64,000 nucleotides of DNA, taken from Leucobacter rhizosphaerae (lineage in GTDB: Bacteria > Actinomycetota > Actinomycetes > Actinomycetales > Microbacteriaceae). The stretch is from contig NZ_CP095043.1 of the NCBI RefSeq assembly GCF_022919175.1, forward strand, positions 2,046,001 through 2,110,000, read 5' to 3'. Each line of letters opens with the position of its first letter. Within the stretch, counting starts at the first letter, position 1. Position numbers and translations under genes: made by a program. Under the pieces are notes generated by a model, which did not search any database, was not told the origin of the DNA, and was given only the letters and a program-made list of their open reading frames with translations. Of the stretch, positions 16,548 to 26,161 are shown in pieces.

Positions 16548-17591
16548 TTACGCCCGGGGCAGAACCCCCTCACCGAGCCCCGTGCCCTCGCCGCGCACCG
16601 CGCTCTCGCGCGCCGCGTCGAGCACGGCCACCGTGTGCAGCGCCTCGGCGAGCCGCACCGAGGGCTCGCGTCCGTCGGCGATCGCGGCGTGCAGGTCCCG
16701 ATAGAACTCGGTGTAGTCGCCGCGCGCCGAGGGCACGGGCTCCCGGCCGTCCCCGACCGCCAGCACACCCCAGCGATCCTCGCGCTCGACGCCCCACTCG
16801 GGGGCCGTCGCCGGGTGCAGGCCGGCAGCGAGCTGCTCGACCTGCACGTCGCGCATGTGCGACTCGTACGACCCCTCGCGTCCGATCACGATCATTCGGC
16901 GGTCCTCGCGCCGGGCCGCCTTGCTCGCCGACACCGTGGAGAACACGCCGCCCACGTGGTGCAACCCGAGCACAAACCCGACGTCGACCCGAGCATCGCC
17001 CGCGCCCACCCAGTCCAGGTGCGCGTCGACCTGCTCCACCGGCCCGAAGAGCTGGGTGAGCTGATCCACCACGTGCGCGCCGAGATCCCGCAGCAGCCCG
17101 CCCTCGGGCCCCTGCTCGAGCACCGAGCGGTCGTCCTGCTCCAGGGCGAAGTCCGCGCGCCACACCTCGCCCAGCCGGCCCGAGGCGAGCACGCCTCGCA
17201 GCGTGACGAGGTCGGTGTCCCAGCGCCGATTCTGGAACACCGTCAACGTGCGGTCGGCGCGCTGCGCCGCGGCGATCAGCTCGCGCGCCGTGTCGGCGTC
17301 GGGCGCGAACGGCTTGTCGGCCACCACGTGCACGCCGCGCTCGAGCGCGCAGAGCACGAGCTCGCGCCGCGTCTCCGGCGGGGTCGTGATCACGACCGCG
17401 TCGACGCCCGCATCGATCAGCGTGTCGAGGGAAGCGAAGACCGGGGTGTCCGGCAGCGCCGCCGCGACCTCGGCGATCCGCTGCGGCGAGCGCGCCACCA
17501 CCCCGACGAGCTCCCACTCCGTCGCCGCCTGGATGTAGGGCAGGTGGAACACCCGCCCGCCCACACCAAATCCCACCAATCCGATCCGCAT
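16548..17591 (-). CDS. scyllo-inositol 2-dehydrogenase-like (IolW/YvaA-type) Gfo/Idh oxidoreductase
   Basis: A 347-residue Gfo/Idh/MocA enzyme. The N terminus LVGFGVGGRVFHLPYI and the mid-segment TVFQNRRWDTDLVTL are signatures of the YvaA/YdgJ branch, which includes the NADP-dependent scyllo-inositol dehydrogenase IolW. The catalytic lysine is in VADKPFAPD. The ATG at 17591 has AGAAGGGG before it. It lies 71 bases after the inositol transporter gene on the same strand and is probably cotranscribed. It would interconvert scyllo-inosose and scyllo-inositol. The link to scyllo-inositol rests on family resemblance and context. Confidence 0.75.
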   Translation of the reverse strand: MRIGLVGFGVGGRVFHLPYIQAATEWELVGVVARSPQRIAEVAAALPDTPVFASLDTLIDAGVDAVVITTPPETRRELVLCALERGVHVVADKPFAPDADTARELIAAAQRADRTLTVFQNRRWDTDLVTLRGVLASGRLGEVWRADFALEQDDRSVLEQGPEGGLLRDLGAHVVDQLTQLFGPVEQVDAHLDWVGAGDARVDVGFVLGLHHVGGVFSTVSASKAARREDRRMIVIGREGSYESHMRDVQVEQLAAGLHPATAPEWGVEREDRWGVLAVGDGREPVPSARGDYTEFYRDLHAAIADGREPSVRLAEALHTVAVLDAARESAVRGEGTGLGEGVLPRA

Positions 17592-17662
17592 CCCTGCCCC
17601 TTCTCGCTCGCCCGGCCCAGCACCACCGAGCCGCGACGCCCTTCGCGACGCCCCGCTCGGCC

Positions 17663-19096
17663 CTACCGCTGAGCGTAGATGACGCCGGTGGTGACATCCT
17701 CCTCGAGCGCCTCCAGCGTGCGCCCGCGCGTCTCCGGCACCCAGCGCCACACGAAGAGCAGCGCGATCACCCCGACCGCGGCGAAGAGGAAGAAGGTCCC
17801 GGTGATCCCGACCGCCTCGACGAGCGACAGGAAGTACAGCGACAGGAACCCGTTGCTGATCCAGAGCATGAACACGGAGACCCCCATGCCCAGCCCGCGC
17901 ATGTGCAGCGGGAAGATCTCCGAGAGGTACACCCACACCGCGACGTTCAGGAAGGTCTGCATCGATCCGACGAAGACCACGACGAGCACGAGGATCACGT
18001 ACGGGCGGATCGGGTTGCCGACGGGAAGCAGCATCGACGACACCCCGATGAGAAGGTGGCTGACGGTGGTGAGGGTGAAGCCCGTGATAAAGGTCTTCCG
18101 CCGATCGAAGCGATCCATCATGGCGAGGGCGATGATCGCACCGACAACGGCAATGACCCCGGGCGCGATGTTGGCGATGAGCGCCGCGCTCTCGTCGAAG
18201 CCCGACTCGACGAGCACGGTCTGGCCGAAGTACATGATCGAGTTGATGCCGGTGAGCTGCTGGGCGATGCCGACCCCCATGCCGATGAGCAGGATCTTGC
18301 GCAGGTTGCGGTTGCGGACGATCGCGCGCCAGCCCGATGCGTGCCGCTGCTGCTCGGCGCGCGCGTTCGCGGTGAGCTCGGCGAGTTCGGCATCGGCGCG
18401 GGCCTCGGAGCGGACCGAGCGCAGCACGGCGAGGGCCTCGGTCTCGCGGCCGCGATCCACGAGCCACCGGGGCGACTCGGGCATTCGCAGCATGCCGAAG
18501 AACAGCACGATCGCGGGGATCGCGCAGATCGCGAACATGATGCGCCACACACCGTCGAGGTGTCCCAGGGTGTTGCCGATGATCGCGTTGATCACAAACG
18601 CGGCGAGCTGCCCGACGACGATCATGAGCTCGTTGCGCCCCGCGAGCGATCCGCGGATCTCGTACGGCGCGAGTTCGGCGAGGAACACCGGCACCACGGT
18701 CGAGGCACCGCCGACCGCCAGACCGAGCAGCACGCGCCCGGCGACCAGCACGCCGAGTCCCGGTGCGGCGACCACCAGGACGGTGCCCGCGAAGAACAGC
18801 ACGGCGAGCAGGATGATCGATGTACGGCGCCCCCAACCGTCGGAGAGACGGCCGCCCGCCATGGCTCCGAGCGCGGCGGCGAAGATGAGCGAGCTCGTCG
18901 CCACCCCCTCGGTGAAGGCGTTGAGGCCGAGCTCCGCGGCCATGGGCCGCAGCGCCCCGTTGATGACCCCGGTGTCGTAGCCGAAGAGCAGGCCGCCGAA
19001 CGTCGCGATGAGCGCGACCACACCCAGCCGTCGCCGATGCGGGCCATCAGTGAGCGGGGGCAGCGACGGCGCGCGTCCCGTGGTCTGTGCGGTCAT
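17663..19096 (-). CDS. iolT: Sugar-porter MFS transporter, IolT-type inositol importer
   Basis: A 477-residue, 12-TM major facilitator of the sugar-porter family. It has GYDTGVINGAL in TM1, the loop motif GGRLSDGWGRR, PESPRWL after TM6, QQLTGINSIMYFG in TM7 and PETRGRTLEALEE at the C terminus. These match proton-coupled myo-inositol importers (IolT of Bacillus and Corynebacterium). The start has GAGGGAGTC upstream. Its promoter has a -35 TTGTCC and -10 TAGGCT with an IolR-type site in the spacer. It diverges from a TauE/SafE gene and precedes the IolW-like gene. Confidence 0.87.
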   Translation of the reverse strand: MTAQTTGRAPSLPPLTDGPHRRRLGVVALIATFGGLLFGYDTGVINGALRPMAAELGLNAFTEGVATSSLIFAAALGAMAGGRLSDGWGRRTSIILLAVLFFAGTVLVVAAPGLGVLVAGRVLLGLAVGGASTVVPVFLAELAPYEIRGSLAGRNELMIVVGQLAAFVINAIIGNTLGHLDGVWRIMFAICAIPAIVLFFGMLRMPESPRWLVDRGRETEALAVLRSVRSEARADAELAELTANARAEQQRHASGWRAIVRNRNLRKILLIGMGVGIAQQLTGINSIMYFGQTVLVESGFDESAALIANIAPGVIAVVGAIIALAMMDRFDRRKTFITGFTLTTVSHLLIGVSSMLLPVGNPIRPYVILVLVVVFVGSMQTFLNVAVWVYLSEIFPLHMRGLGMGVSVFMLWISNGFLSLYFLSLVEAVGITGTFFLFAAVGVIALLFVWRWVPETRGRTLEALEEDVTTGVIYAQR

Positions 19097-19142
19097 CCTG
19101 ACTCCCTCGTCCCGCGCACCGGATCGGCCACGCGCTCCCGCG

Positions 19143-19171
19143 AGCCTAACAATGTCCTATCAAAAGGACAA
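19143..19171 (-). promoter_or_regulatory. iolT promoter with IolR-type site in the spacer
   Basis: The minus strand has -35 TTGTCC (19171-19166), a 17-base spacer and -10 TAGGCT (19148-19143). On the plus strand TGTCCTATCA occupies 19153-19162, inside the spacer, and TGTCC...GGACA arms frame 19153-19170. This fits repression by IolR. Confidence 0.65.
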
Positions 19172-19201
19172 ACTCCGGTGCCGAGGGCGTAGGGTGGTCG
19201 G

Positions 19202-19966
19202 GTGACCTCCCTGCTGCCCGAGCTTCCCGCGTTCGCGTGGGCGCTGCTCGGGCTCGCCGCGGTGATCGTCGGGTTCTCGAAGACGGCGCTCCCCGGCATC
19301 AACACCGTCTCGATCGCGATCTTCGCCGCGCTCATGCCGGCGCGCGAGTCCACCGGCGCGCTGCTCGTGCTGCTCATCGTCGGCGACATCTTCGCCGTCT
19401 GGTCGTACCGCGCCCACGCGAGCTGGCCCACGATCCTGCGTCTCGCACCCGCGGTCGTGGGCGGCATGGTGCTCGGCACCGTGTTCCTCGCACTCGCCGA
19501 CGACGGGTGGGTGCGCCGTGTGATCGGCGGTATCCTGCTGATGGTGGTGCTCTTCACGGTCTGGCGCCGCTGGATCTCGCAGGGCCGCGGGGCCGGAGCG
19601 AGCGCCCGGGGCAGCCGGGCGGCGAGCATCGGCTACGGATCCCTCAGCGGCTTCACGACCATGGTCGCCAACGCGGGCGGCCCGGTGATGTCGATGTACT
19701 TCCTCGCCGCGAGGTTCCCGGTCAAGGAGTTCCTCGGCACCGCGGCCTGGTTCTTCGCGATCATCAACGTCGCGAAGCTGCCGTTCTCGGTCGGCCTCGG
19801 CCTCATCGACGGCGGCAGCCTGCTGCTCGACGCCCTGCTGATCCCGGGGGTCATCGCCGGAGCCTTCGCGGGTCGCTGGGTCGCCGGGCGCGTGCCGCAG
19901 CGGGTGTTCGAGTCCGCCGTGCTCGTGGTCACGGTGCTCGGCGCGCTCTACCTGCTGCTGTTCTAG
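19202..19966 (+). CDS. TauE/SafE-family (TSUP) anion permease
   Basis: A 254-residue membrane protein with about eight hydrophobic segments. It has the N-terminal motif VIVGFSKTALPGIN and the internal repeat-like ANAGGPVMSMYFLA, both typical of the TauE/SafE/YfcA family, which exports or imports sulfonates, sulfite or organic anions. The GTG start at 19202 follows AGGGTGG. It diverges from iolT, with the IolR-type site 40 bases upstream of its start, so it may be coregulated. A role in moving an acidic product of inositol breakdown is possible but unproven. Confidence 0.8.
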   Translation: MTSLLPELPAFAWALLGLAAVIVGFSKTALPGINTVSIAIFAALMPARESTGALLVLLIVGDIFAVWSYRAHASWPTILRLAPAVVGGMVLGTVFLALADDGWVRRVIGGILLMVVLFTVWRRWISQGRGAGASARGSRAASIGYGSLSGFTTMVANAGGPVMSMYFLAARFPVKEFLGTAAWFFAIINVAKLPFSVGLGLIDGGSLLLDALLIPGVIAGAFAGRWVAGRVPQRVFESAVLVVTVLGALYLLLF

Positions 19967-19979
19967 CGGTAGCCGATCA

Positions 19980-20010
19980 GGCGCCCCGACCCGGCGTCCG
20001 GGTCAGCGCC
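19980..20010. terminator. Bidirectional hairpin between convergent genes
   Basis: GACCCGG (19988-19994) and CCGGGTC (19998-20004) form a perfect stem with a three-base loop, extended by GGCGC and GCGCC. It lies between the stops of the TauE/SafE gene and the IolI-like gene. No T-run follows, as is common in actinobacteria. Confidence 0.55.
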
Positions 20011-20028
20011 GGCCTATTGGGTGCGGGA

Positions 20029-20901
20029 TCAGCCCCCGGCCACCAGCTCCCGAAGTCGCTGCAGCTGGAACTTCGACACCTCGTCGGCGTACTCGTCCTC
20101 CGCGAACACGTTCGACACGATGAGCGCGTCGGGGCGATCCAGGTACCCGGTCGCCCGGAGCGTCCCGAAGAGCTCCGCCCAGTCCACGTCGCCGTCGCCG
20201 ATGCGCAAGTGCTGGTGCACCCGCACCGCGTTGCCGGGCGGGTTCGTGATGTAGCGCAGCCCGTTCGATCGCGTGTGGTCGAAGGTGTCGGCGGCGTAGA
20301 CGGCGCCGAGCCGATCCCCGATCTCGGGGAGCAGTGTCGCCGCGCGATCGCCGTAGTGGAACGTGTGCGAGCCCACGTACACGAAGCCGACCTGCCGCGA
20401 GTTGAGGCCGCGGATGATCCGCCAGGCCTCGAGCCCGTCCTCGACGAAGTCGTCGGGGTGCGGATCGAAGTTCAGCGTCACGCCCTCGCGCTCGAGCACC
20501 GGGATGAGCGCTTCCATCGAGCGGTAGAAGGCGTATTCCGACTCCTCCTCGCGCTCGGGGCGCCCGGAGAACTCGGTATTCACGATCGGCGCCTCGAGCT
20601 CGGCCGCGATCTGGATGTACCGCGTCGTGTTGAAGATCGCGGCCTCCACCTGGTGCGGCTCCGGCCCGCCGAAGCGCTGCACCGGCAGCACCGAGGTGAT
20701 CGTCACCCCAGCGTCCTTCGCACGTTTCTTCAGCTGCGCGATGAGCTCGCTGTCGAGCTTCGGATAGTGGAAGTGCCGCCCGAAGTCGGGGTTCGGCGTC
20801 AGCTGCAGGTACTCGTAGCCGAGTCGCGCGACGTGATCCGGGATATCGAGCAGCCGGATCGAGTCGTTGTAGGGCGTGGGGTCGAGGGCGATGCGGACCA
20901 T
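20029..20901 (-). CDS. IolI-like inosose isomerase / sugar epimerase (TIM barrel)
   Basis: A 290-residue xylose-isomerase-like barrel. Metal-ligand regions include IVNTEFSGRP, LNFDPHPDDF and VGSHTFHYGD. It sits at the end of the iolE-iolG run (gap of 48 bases) with GAAGGAG before its ATG. IolI converts 2-keto-myo-inositol (scyllo-inosose) to 1-keto-D-chiro-inositol, which lets the pathway take D-chiro-inositol. The resemblance is at family level and the length is near the usual 280. An isomerase acting on another cyclitol intermediate is possible. Confidence 0.7.
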   Translation of the reverse strand: MVRIALDPTPYNDSIRLLDIPDHVARLGYEYLQLTPNPDFGRHFHYPKLDSELIAQLKKRAKDAGVTITSVLPVQRFGGPEPHQVEAAIFNTTRYIQIAAELEAPIVNTEFSGRPEREEESEYAFYRSMEALIPVLEREGVTLNFDPHPDDFVEDGLEAWRIIRGLNSRQVGFVYVGSHTFHYGDRAATLLPEIGDRLGAVYAADTFDHTRSNGLRYITNPPGNAVRVHQHLRIGDGDVDWAELFGTLRATGYLDRPDALIVSNVFAEDEYADEVSKFQLQRLRELVAGG

Positions 20902-20949
20902 GCGGGCACTCCTTCGCGGGGTGAGGATCGTGGGGGCTGAGGCTCGTGC

Positions 20950-21966
20950 TTACGCGTAGAAGGCGGGCCGCTCGGGGGCCAGGACGGGCACGATGCCGCC
21001 GTCGTGCAGCGCGCGCACCCCCGCCTCGCAGGAGAGGGCGACGAGGTAGCCGTCCCAGGCGTTCGGGCCGTCGATGAGGTCGCCGCGGCGCACTGCATCG
21101 ACCCAGCGCTGGATCTGCGCGTCGTACGCGGTCGCGAAGCGGGTGGTGAAGCTCTCGTGATCCTTCACGCGGAAGAACCCCGCGTCCCAGCGCTGCAGTC
21201 CCGACGGCTGCCCGATGCGGGCGATCCCGCGCTCGAACACGGCCTCGGTCGCGACCTGGTAGCCGAACTGCACGCTCACGTTCATCTCGACGTCGACGAG
21301 CACACCGTTCTCGAGCTCCATGATCACGAGGATCGGCTCGCGGAGGCGCTCGGGGGCGAGCGAGTTGCGGCGCGGGTGCTTCACCTCGACGCTCACGATC
21401 GGCGATCCCGCGAGCCACGGCACCACGTCGAACTCGTGCACCACCGAGTCGGTGATGAGCATGTCCTCGGTGTAGGTGTCGGGCACGGTGGGATTGCGGT
21501 GCAGCGCGCGCACCATGAGCAGGTCGCCGCTCTCGCCCGAGGTGACGAGCTCGCGGAGCGCCTGGTACTCCGTGTCGAAGCGGCGCATGAAGCCGAGCTG
21601 GATGTGCGGCCGGTCGAGGCGCTGCTCGAGCTCGAGGATCTCGAGTGACGAGACGGAATCCTGCGTGAGGGGCTTCTCGCACAGGATCGGGAGCCCGGCG
21701 TCGAGGGCGGGCTTCAGCACGGGCGCGTGGAACTGGCCCGGAGTTGCGATGAGCACCGCGTCCATGGCGCCGGCCGCGATCGCCTCCTCGATGCTCGTGA
21801 AGGCGGCGGATCCCGGCGCGTTCGCGGCCGCGGCCGCGGCACGGCCGGCGTCGGGCTCGACGATCGCCGAGACCCGGGCGCCCGAGATGCGGTGGGTGAT
21901 GCGCTTGATGTGATCGGCGCCCATCATGCCGGCGCCGACGACGGCGATGCGGAGGTCTGCAGTCAT
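20950..21966 (-). CDS. iolG: myo-inositol 2-dehydrogenase (Gfo/Idh/MocA, copy 2)
   Basis: A 338-residue NAD-dependent dehydrogenase. The Rossmann motif VGAGMMGADH is followed by CEKPLTQD with the catalytic lysine and VVHEFDVVPWL with the His/Asp pair. It catalyses the first step, myo-inositol to scyllo-inosose. The ATG at 21966 has GAAGGATCC upstream; an ATG seven codons earlier overlaps the iolE stop region. It lies between iolE and the IolI-like gene on one strand, as in many actinobacterial iol clusters. Confidence 0.87.
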   Translation of the reverse strand: MTADLRIAVVGAGMMGADHIKRITHRISGARVSAIVEPDAGRAAAAAANAPGSAAFTSIEEAIAAGAMDAVLIATPGQFHAPVLKPALDAGLPILCEKPLTQDSVSSLEILELEQRLDRPHIQLGFMRRFDTEYQALRELVTSGESGDLLMVRALHRNPTVPDTYTEDMLITDSVVHEFDVVPWLAGSPIVSVEVKHPRRNSLAPERLREPILVIMELENGVLVDVEMNVSVQFGYQVATEAVFERGIARIGQPSGLQRWDAGFFRVKDHESFTTRFATAYDAQIQRWVDAVRRGDLIDGPNAWDGYLVALSCEAGVRALHDGGIVPVLAPERPAFYA

Positions 21967-21983
21967 GGTTGGATCCTTCGTGC

Positions 21984-22910
21984 TCATGAAACTCTGGCCA
22001 AATGCGTGCACCCGAAGATGTGCTCGCGCGTGCGCTGCGCGATGGGGAACGGGCGGTCGACGTCGCAGCCGTACATATCCTGCTCGACGATCGCGAAGAT
22101 CTCGGGGTCGATCTTCGCGACGGCCTCGATCACGGGGCCGAGATCCGGAATCCCGTGCGGCGGCTCGATCATGATCCCCTCGGCGACGGCCTGAGCGAAC
22201 GGCACGTCGTTCTTCAGCACGTCGAAGAGGAGCGACGGATCCACCTGCTTGAGGTGCAGGTACCCGATGCGCTCGGGGCGATCCTCGATCAGCTGGACGT
22301 TGTCGCCGCCGTAGTAGGCGAAGTGCCCCGTGTCGAGGCACAGATTCGTGTAGCGCGGGTCGGTCTCGTCGAGGAACCGCAGCACCTCGCGAGTCGTGCC
22401 GATGTGACTGTCGGCGTGCGAGTGGAACTGCTGCTGCATGCCGAACTCCTCGAGCAGCGCCTTGCCGAGCCGGTCGTGCCCGGCGGCGAGCTTCTGCCAC
22501 TGCGCGTCGTCGAGCGTGCGGGACTCGAGCACCTCGCTCGTCGCGTCGCTCCGCCAGAGGTCCGGGATCACCACGAGGTGCTCGGCTCCGAGCTTCGAGG
22601 CGAGCCCCGCGACGTCGAGCGCCTGATCCCAGGCGCGCTGCCACTCGTCCTCGCCCTTGTGGAAGCCGGTGAAGACGGTGCCGGCGGAGAGCTTCAGGCC
22701 GCGGGATCCGAGCTCGTCCTCCAGCTGGTGCGGATCCGTCGGCAGGTAGCCGTACGGGCCCAGCTCGATCCACTCGTAACCCGACTGCACGACCTCGTCG
22801 AGGAAGCGCTGCCAGGGCACCTGCTTCGGGTCGTCGGGGAACCAGACGCCCCACGAGTCGGGGGCGGTGCCGATGCGGAGGCCGGGGTTCTCGGGCTGAC
22901 TGGTGTTCAC
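21984..22910 (-). CDS. iolE: Inosose dehydratase (IolE-like TIM barrel)
   Basis: A 308-residue xylose-isomerase-like barrel. The opening TAPDSWGVWFPDD and the segments FHSHADSHIG and DTGHFAYYGGD match inosose dehydratases, which convert scyllo-inosose to 3,5/4-trihydroxycyclohexa-1,2-dione, the substrate of IolD. Length fits the family. The GTG start has CGGAG upstream. It is the first gene of the iolE-iolG-iolI-like run, and a TGTCHTRWCA site lies 53 bases before it. Confidence 0.85.
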   Translation of the reverse strand: MNTSQPENPGLRIGTAPDSWGVWFPDDPKQVPWQRFLDEVVQSGYEWIELGPYGYLPTDPHQLEDELGSRGLKLSAGTVFTGFHKGEDEWQRAWDQALDVAGLASKLGAEHLVVIPDLWRSDATSEVLESRTLDDAQWQKLAAGHDRLGKALLEEFGMQQQFHSHADSHIGTTREVLRFLDETDPRYTNLCLDTGHFAYYGGDNVQLIEDRPERIGYLHLKQVDPSLLFDVLKNDVPFAQAVAEGIMIEPPHGIPDLGPVIEAVAKIDPEIFAIVEQDMYGCDVDRPFPIAQRTREHIFGCTHLARVS

Positions 22911-22962
22911 TCTACAAACTCCGTTGTTCGAAGGTCATGCCCATCCGGTGACGGTGGAACTT

Positions 22963-22972
22963 TGATATGACA
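22963..22972. promoter_or_regulatory. Putative IolR site upstream of iolE
   Basis: The minus strand reads TGTCATATCA, fitting the TGTCHTRWCA motif found at five places in the island. It lies 53 bases upstream of the iolE GTG. Confidence 0.62.
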
Positions 22973-23050
22973 ATAGGCCATAGTCTAGCCGATGATTTCT
23001 GGGAGGCAAGCAGATCTGGCGGGGGTTCAGCGGCACCCGGCACTCGACAC

Positions 23051-23092
23051 CTGGCACCTGGCACCTGGCACCTGGCACCTGGCACCTGGCAC
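23051..23092. repeat. Six exact tandem copies of CTGGCAC
   Basis: Six uninterrupted copies of the seven-base unit CTGGCAC, with degenerate copies on both sides (GGCACCCGGCACTCGACAC before, TTGGCGC after). It lies in the iolE/iolD spacer, where nothing is coded. The unit length could allow slippage. Confidence 0.88.
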
Positions 23093-23145
23093 TTGGCGCA
23101 CGGCGTGCAGGCGGGGCTCACGGGCTTGCAGCAACGCGCCCCCAC

Positions 23146-23209
23146 GCAGAGATCTGCGCTCCTGCTGATCGGATGGCCATACACCCTCAGCAGGAACGCA
23201 GATCTCTGC
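23146..23209. terminator. Long hairpin downstream of iolD
   Basis: Two 23-base arms (23146-23168 and 23187-23209) pair at 22 of 23 positions around an 18-base loop; the arms begin GCAGAGATCTGCG. It lies about 50 bases after the iolD stop and could end the iolC-to-iolD transcript. No T-run follows, and the stem is longer than a terminator needs, so it may be a mobile palindromic repeat. Confidence 0.5.
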
Positions 23210-23257
23210 ACGAATGCCGAGGGCGCGCGGGAGCCGTCCACGCATCGCCCCGCGCGC

Positions 23258-25194
<1,937 letters not shown>

Positions 25195-25198
<4 letters not shown>

Positions 25199-26133
25199 GC
25201 TGCGCCCTCCGTTGCGGGATCTGCGGTGAACGGGAGTCGGGAGTCGAGCTCCTGCCCCTCCCAGGTGTCGCGCACCCAGCCGTGCGCGGGATCGTCGCTG
25301 ATGAGCCAGGTCCGCTCGGGATCCGGGCCCGCCATGACGTTGAGGTAGTACATGTCGTAGCCGGGTGCCGCGACCGCCGGTCCGTGGTAGCCGAAGGGCA
25401 CGAGCGCGACGTCGCCGGTGAAGACCCGCGCGTCGATGTCGATGTCACCCGCGGGCGAGGAATACGTGCTGAACATGCCGAAGGCGTGCTCCTCGCCGAC
25501 CTCCGCGGGAGCCTCCCGTGTCGGGGCCACCTCGAAGTAGTAGATCTCCTCGAGCTCGGACTCATGGCCCGGGGTGTGCACGTCGTGCTTGTGCGGCGGG
25601 TACGACGACCAGTTCTCGGCCGGCGTGATCACCTCGACGACGATGAAACGCGCGGCGTCGAGCGACTCCTTGCGACCGAAGTTGTGCACCTGACGGCTCG
25701 AGGCCCCCGCACCGCGGAGCTCCACGGGCACCTCGTCCACCGGCATGTAGTGCGTGGGGCGCACGATGCCGGTGGGCGAGGTCGCCACGAGGAACCGGCT
25801 CTCACCGGGCGACGTCGCGGTGACGGTGCCCGTGGAATCGGAGGACAGGTAGAGCACGTCGGTCGGGCCGGCGAACACCGAGGCGCGGCCGGCGAGGGTC
25901 GTGGTGGCGGCGGAAGCGTCACCCGCTGCGGCGTGCGCCACCGAGAACGAGCCGGCGAGCGGCACGATCAGCCGCTCGACCCCGGTCCCGGAGAGCTCGA
26001 TCGACTGCCCCTCCGACAGTCGCGCCACGCGCACCCCGGTGTGCTCCCACCCGGCGGTGCGCTCGTCGACGACCGTCTCCCAGCCGCCCTCGGCGAGGTC
26101 GCCGCGGCGATGGAACCAGCGCTGCTCTGTCAT
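25195..26133 (-). CDS. iolB: 5-deoxy-glucuronate isomerase
   Basis: A 312-residue bicupin. The metal-binding region contains PPHKHDVHTPGHESELEEIYY, and PFGYHGPAVAAPGYDMYYLN follows. This is the IolB signature. It converts 5-deoxy-D-glucuronate to 2-deoxy-5-keto-D-gluconate. The ATG has GGAGGGCAC upstream. It lies 28 bases after iolA and overlaps iolD by four bases, in a five-gene operon. Confidence 0.92.
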
Positions 26134-26161
26134 GTCGTGCCCTCCTGGGATGCGGCGGTGC

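Larger units (their letters stand above)
22911..23257. other. Intergenic spacer between iolE and iolD
   Basis: A 347-base gap on the border of two iol transcription units. It holds an IolR-type site, a seven-base tandem repeat and a long hairpin (each listed separately). No credible small gene was seen; a Cys/Pro-rich reading frame here simply translates the repeats. Confidence 0.7.

Noticed and set aside
17592..18836. A 762-residue reading of the IolW-like gene
   Set aside because: The extension reads through the iolT gene in the wrong frame and is low-complexity. The ATG at 17591 has a good ribosome-binding site.
23051..23092. The seven-base tandem array as a CRISPR
   Set aside because: Units are seven bases with no spacers, and no cas gene is present.
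22912..23241. A 109-codon minus-strand frame as a small gene
   Set aside because: It translates the tandem repeat and hairpin into a repetitive Cys/Pro/Ala string and has no start signal.
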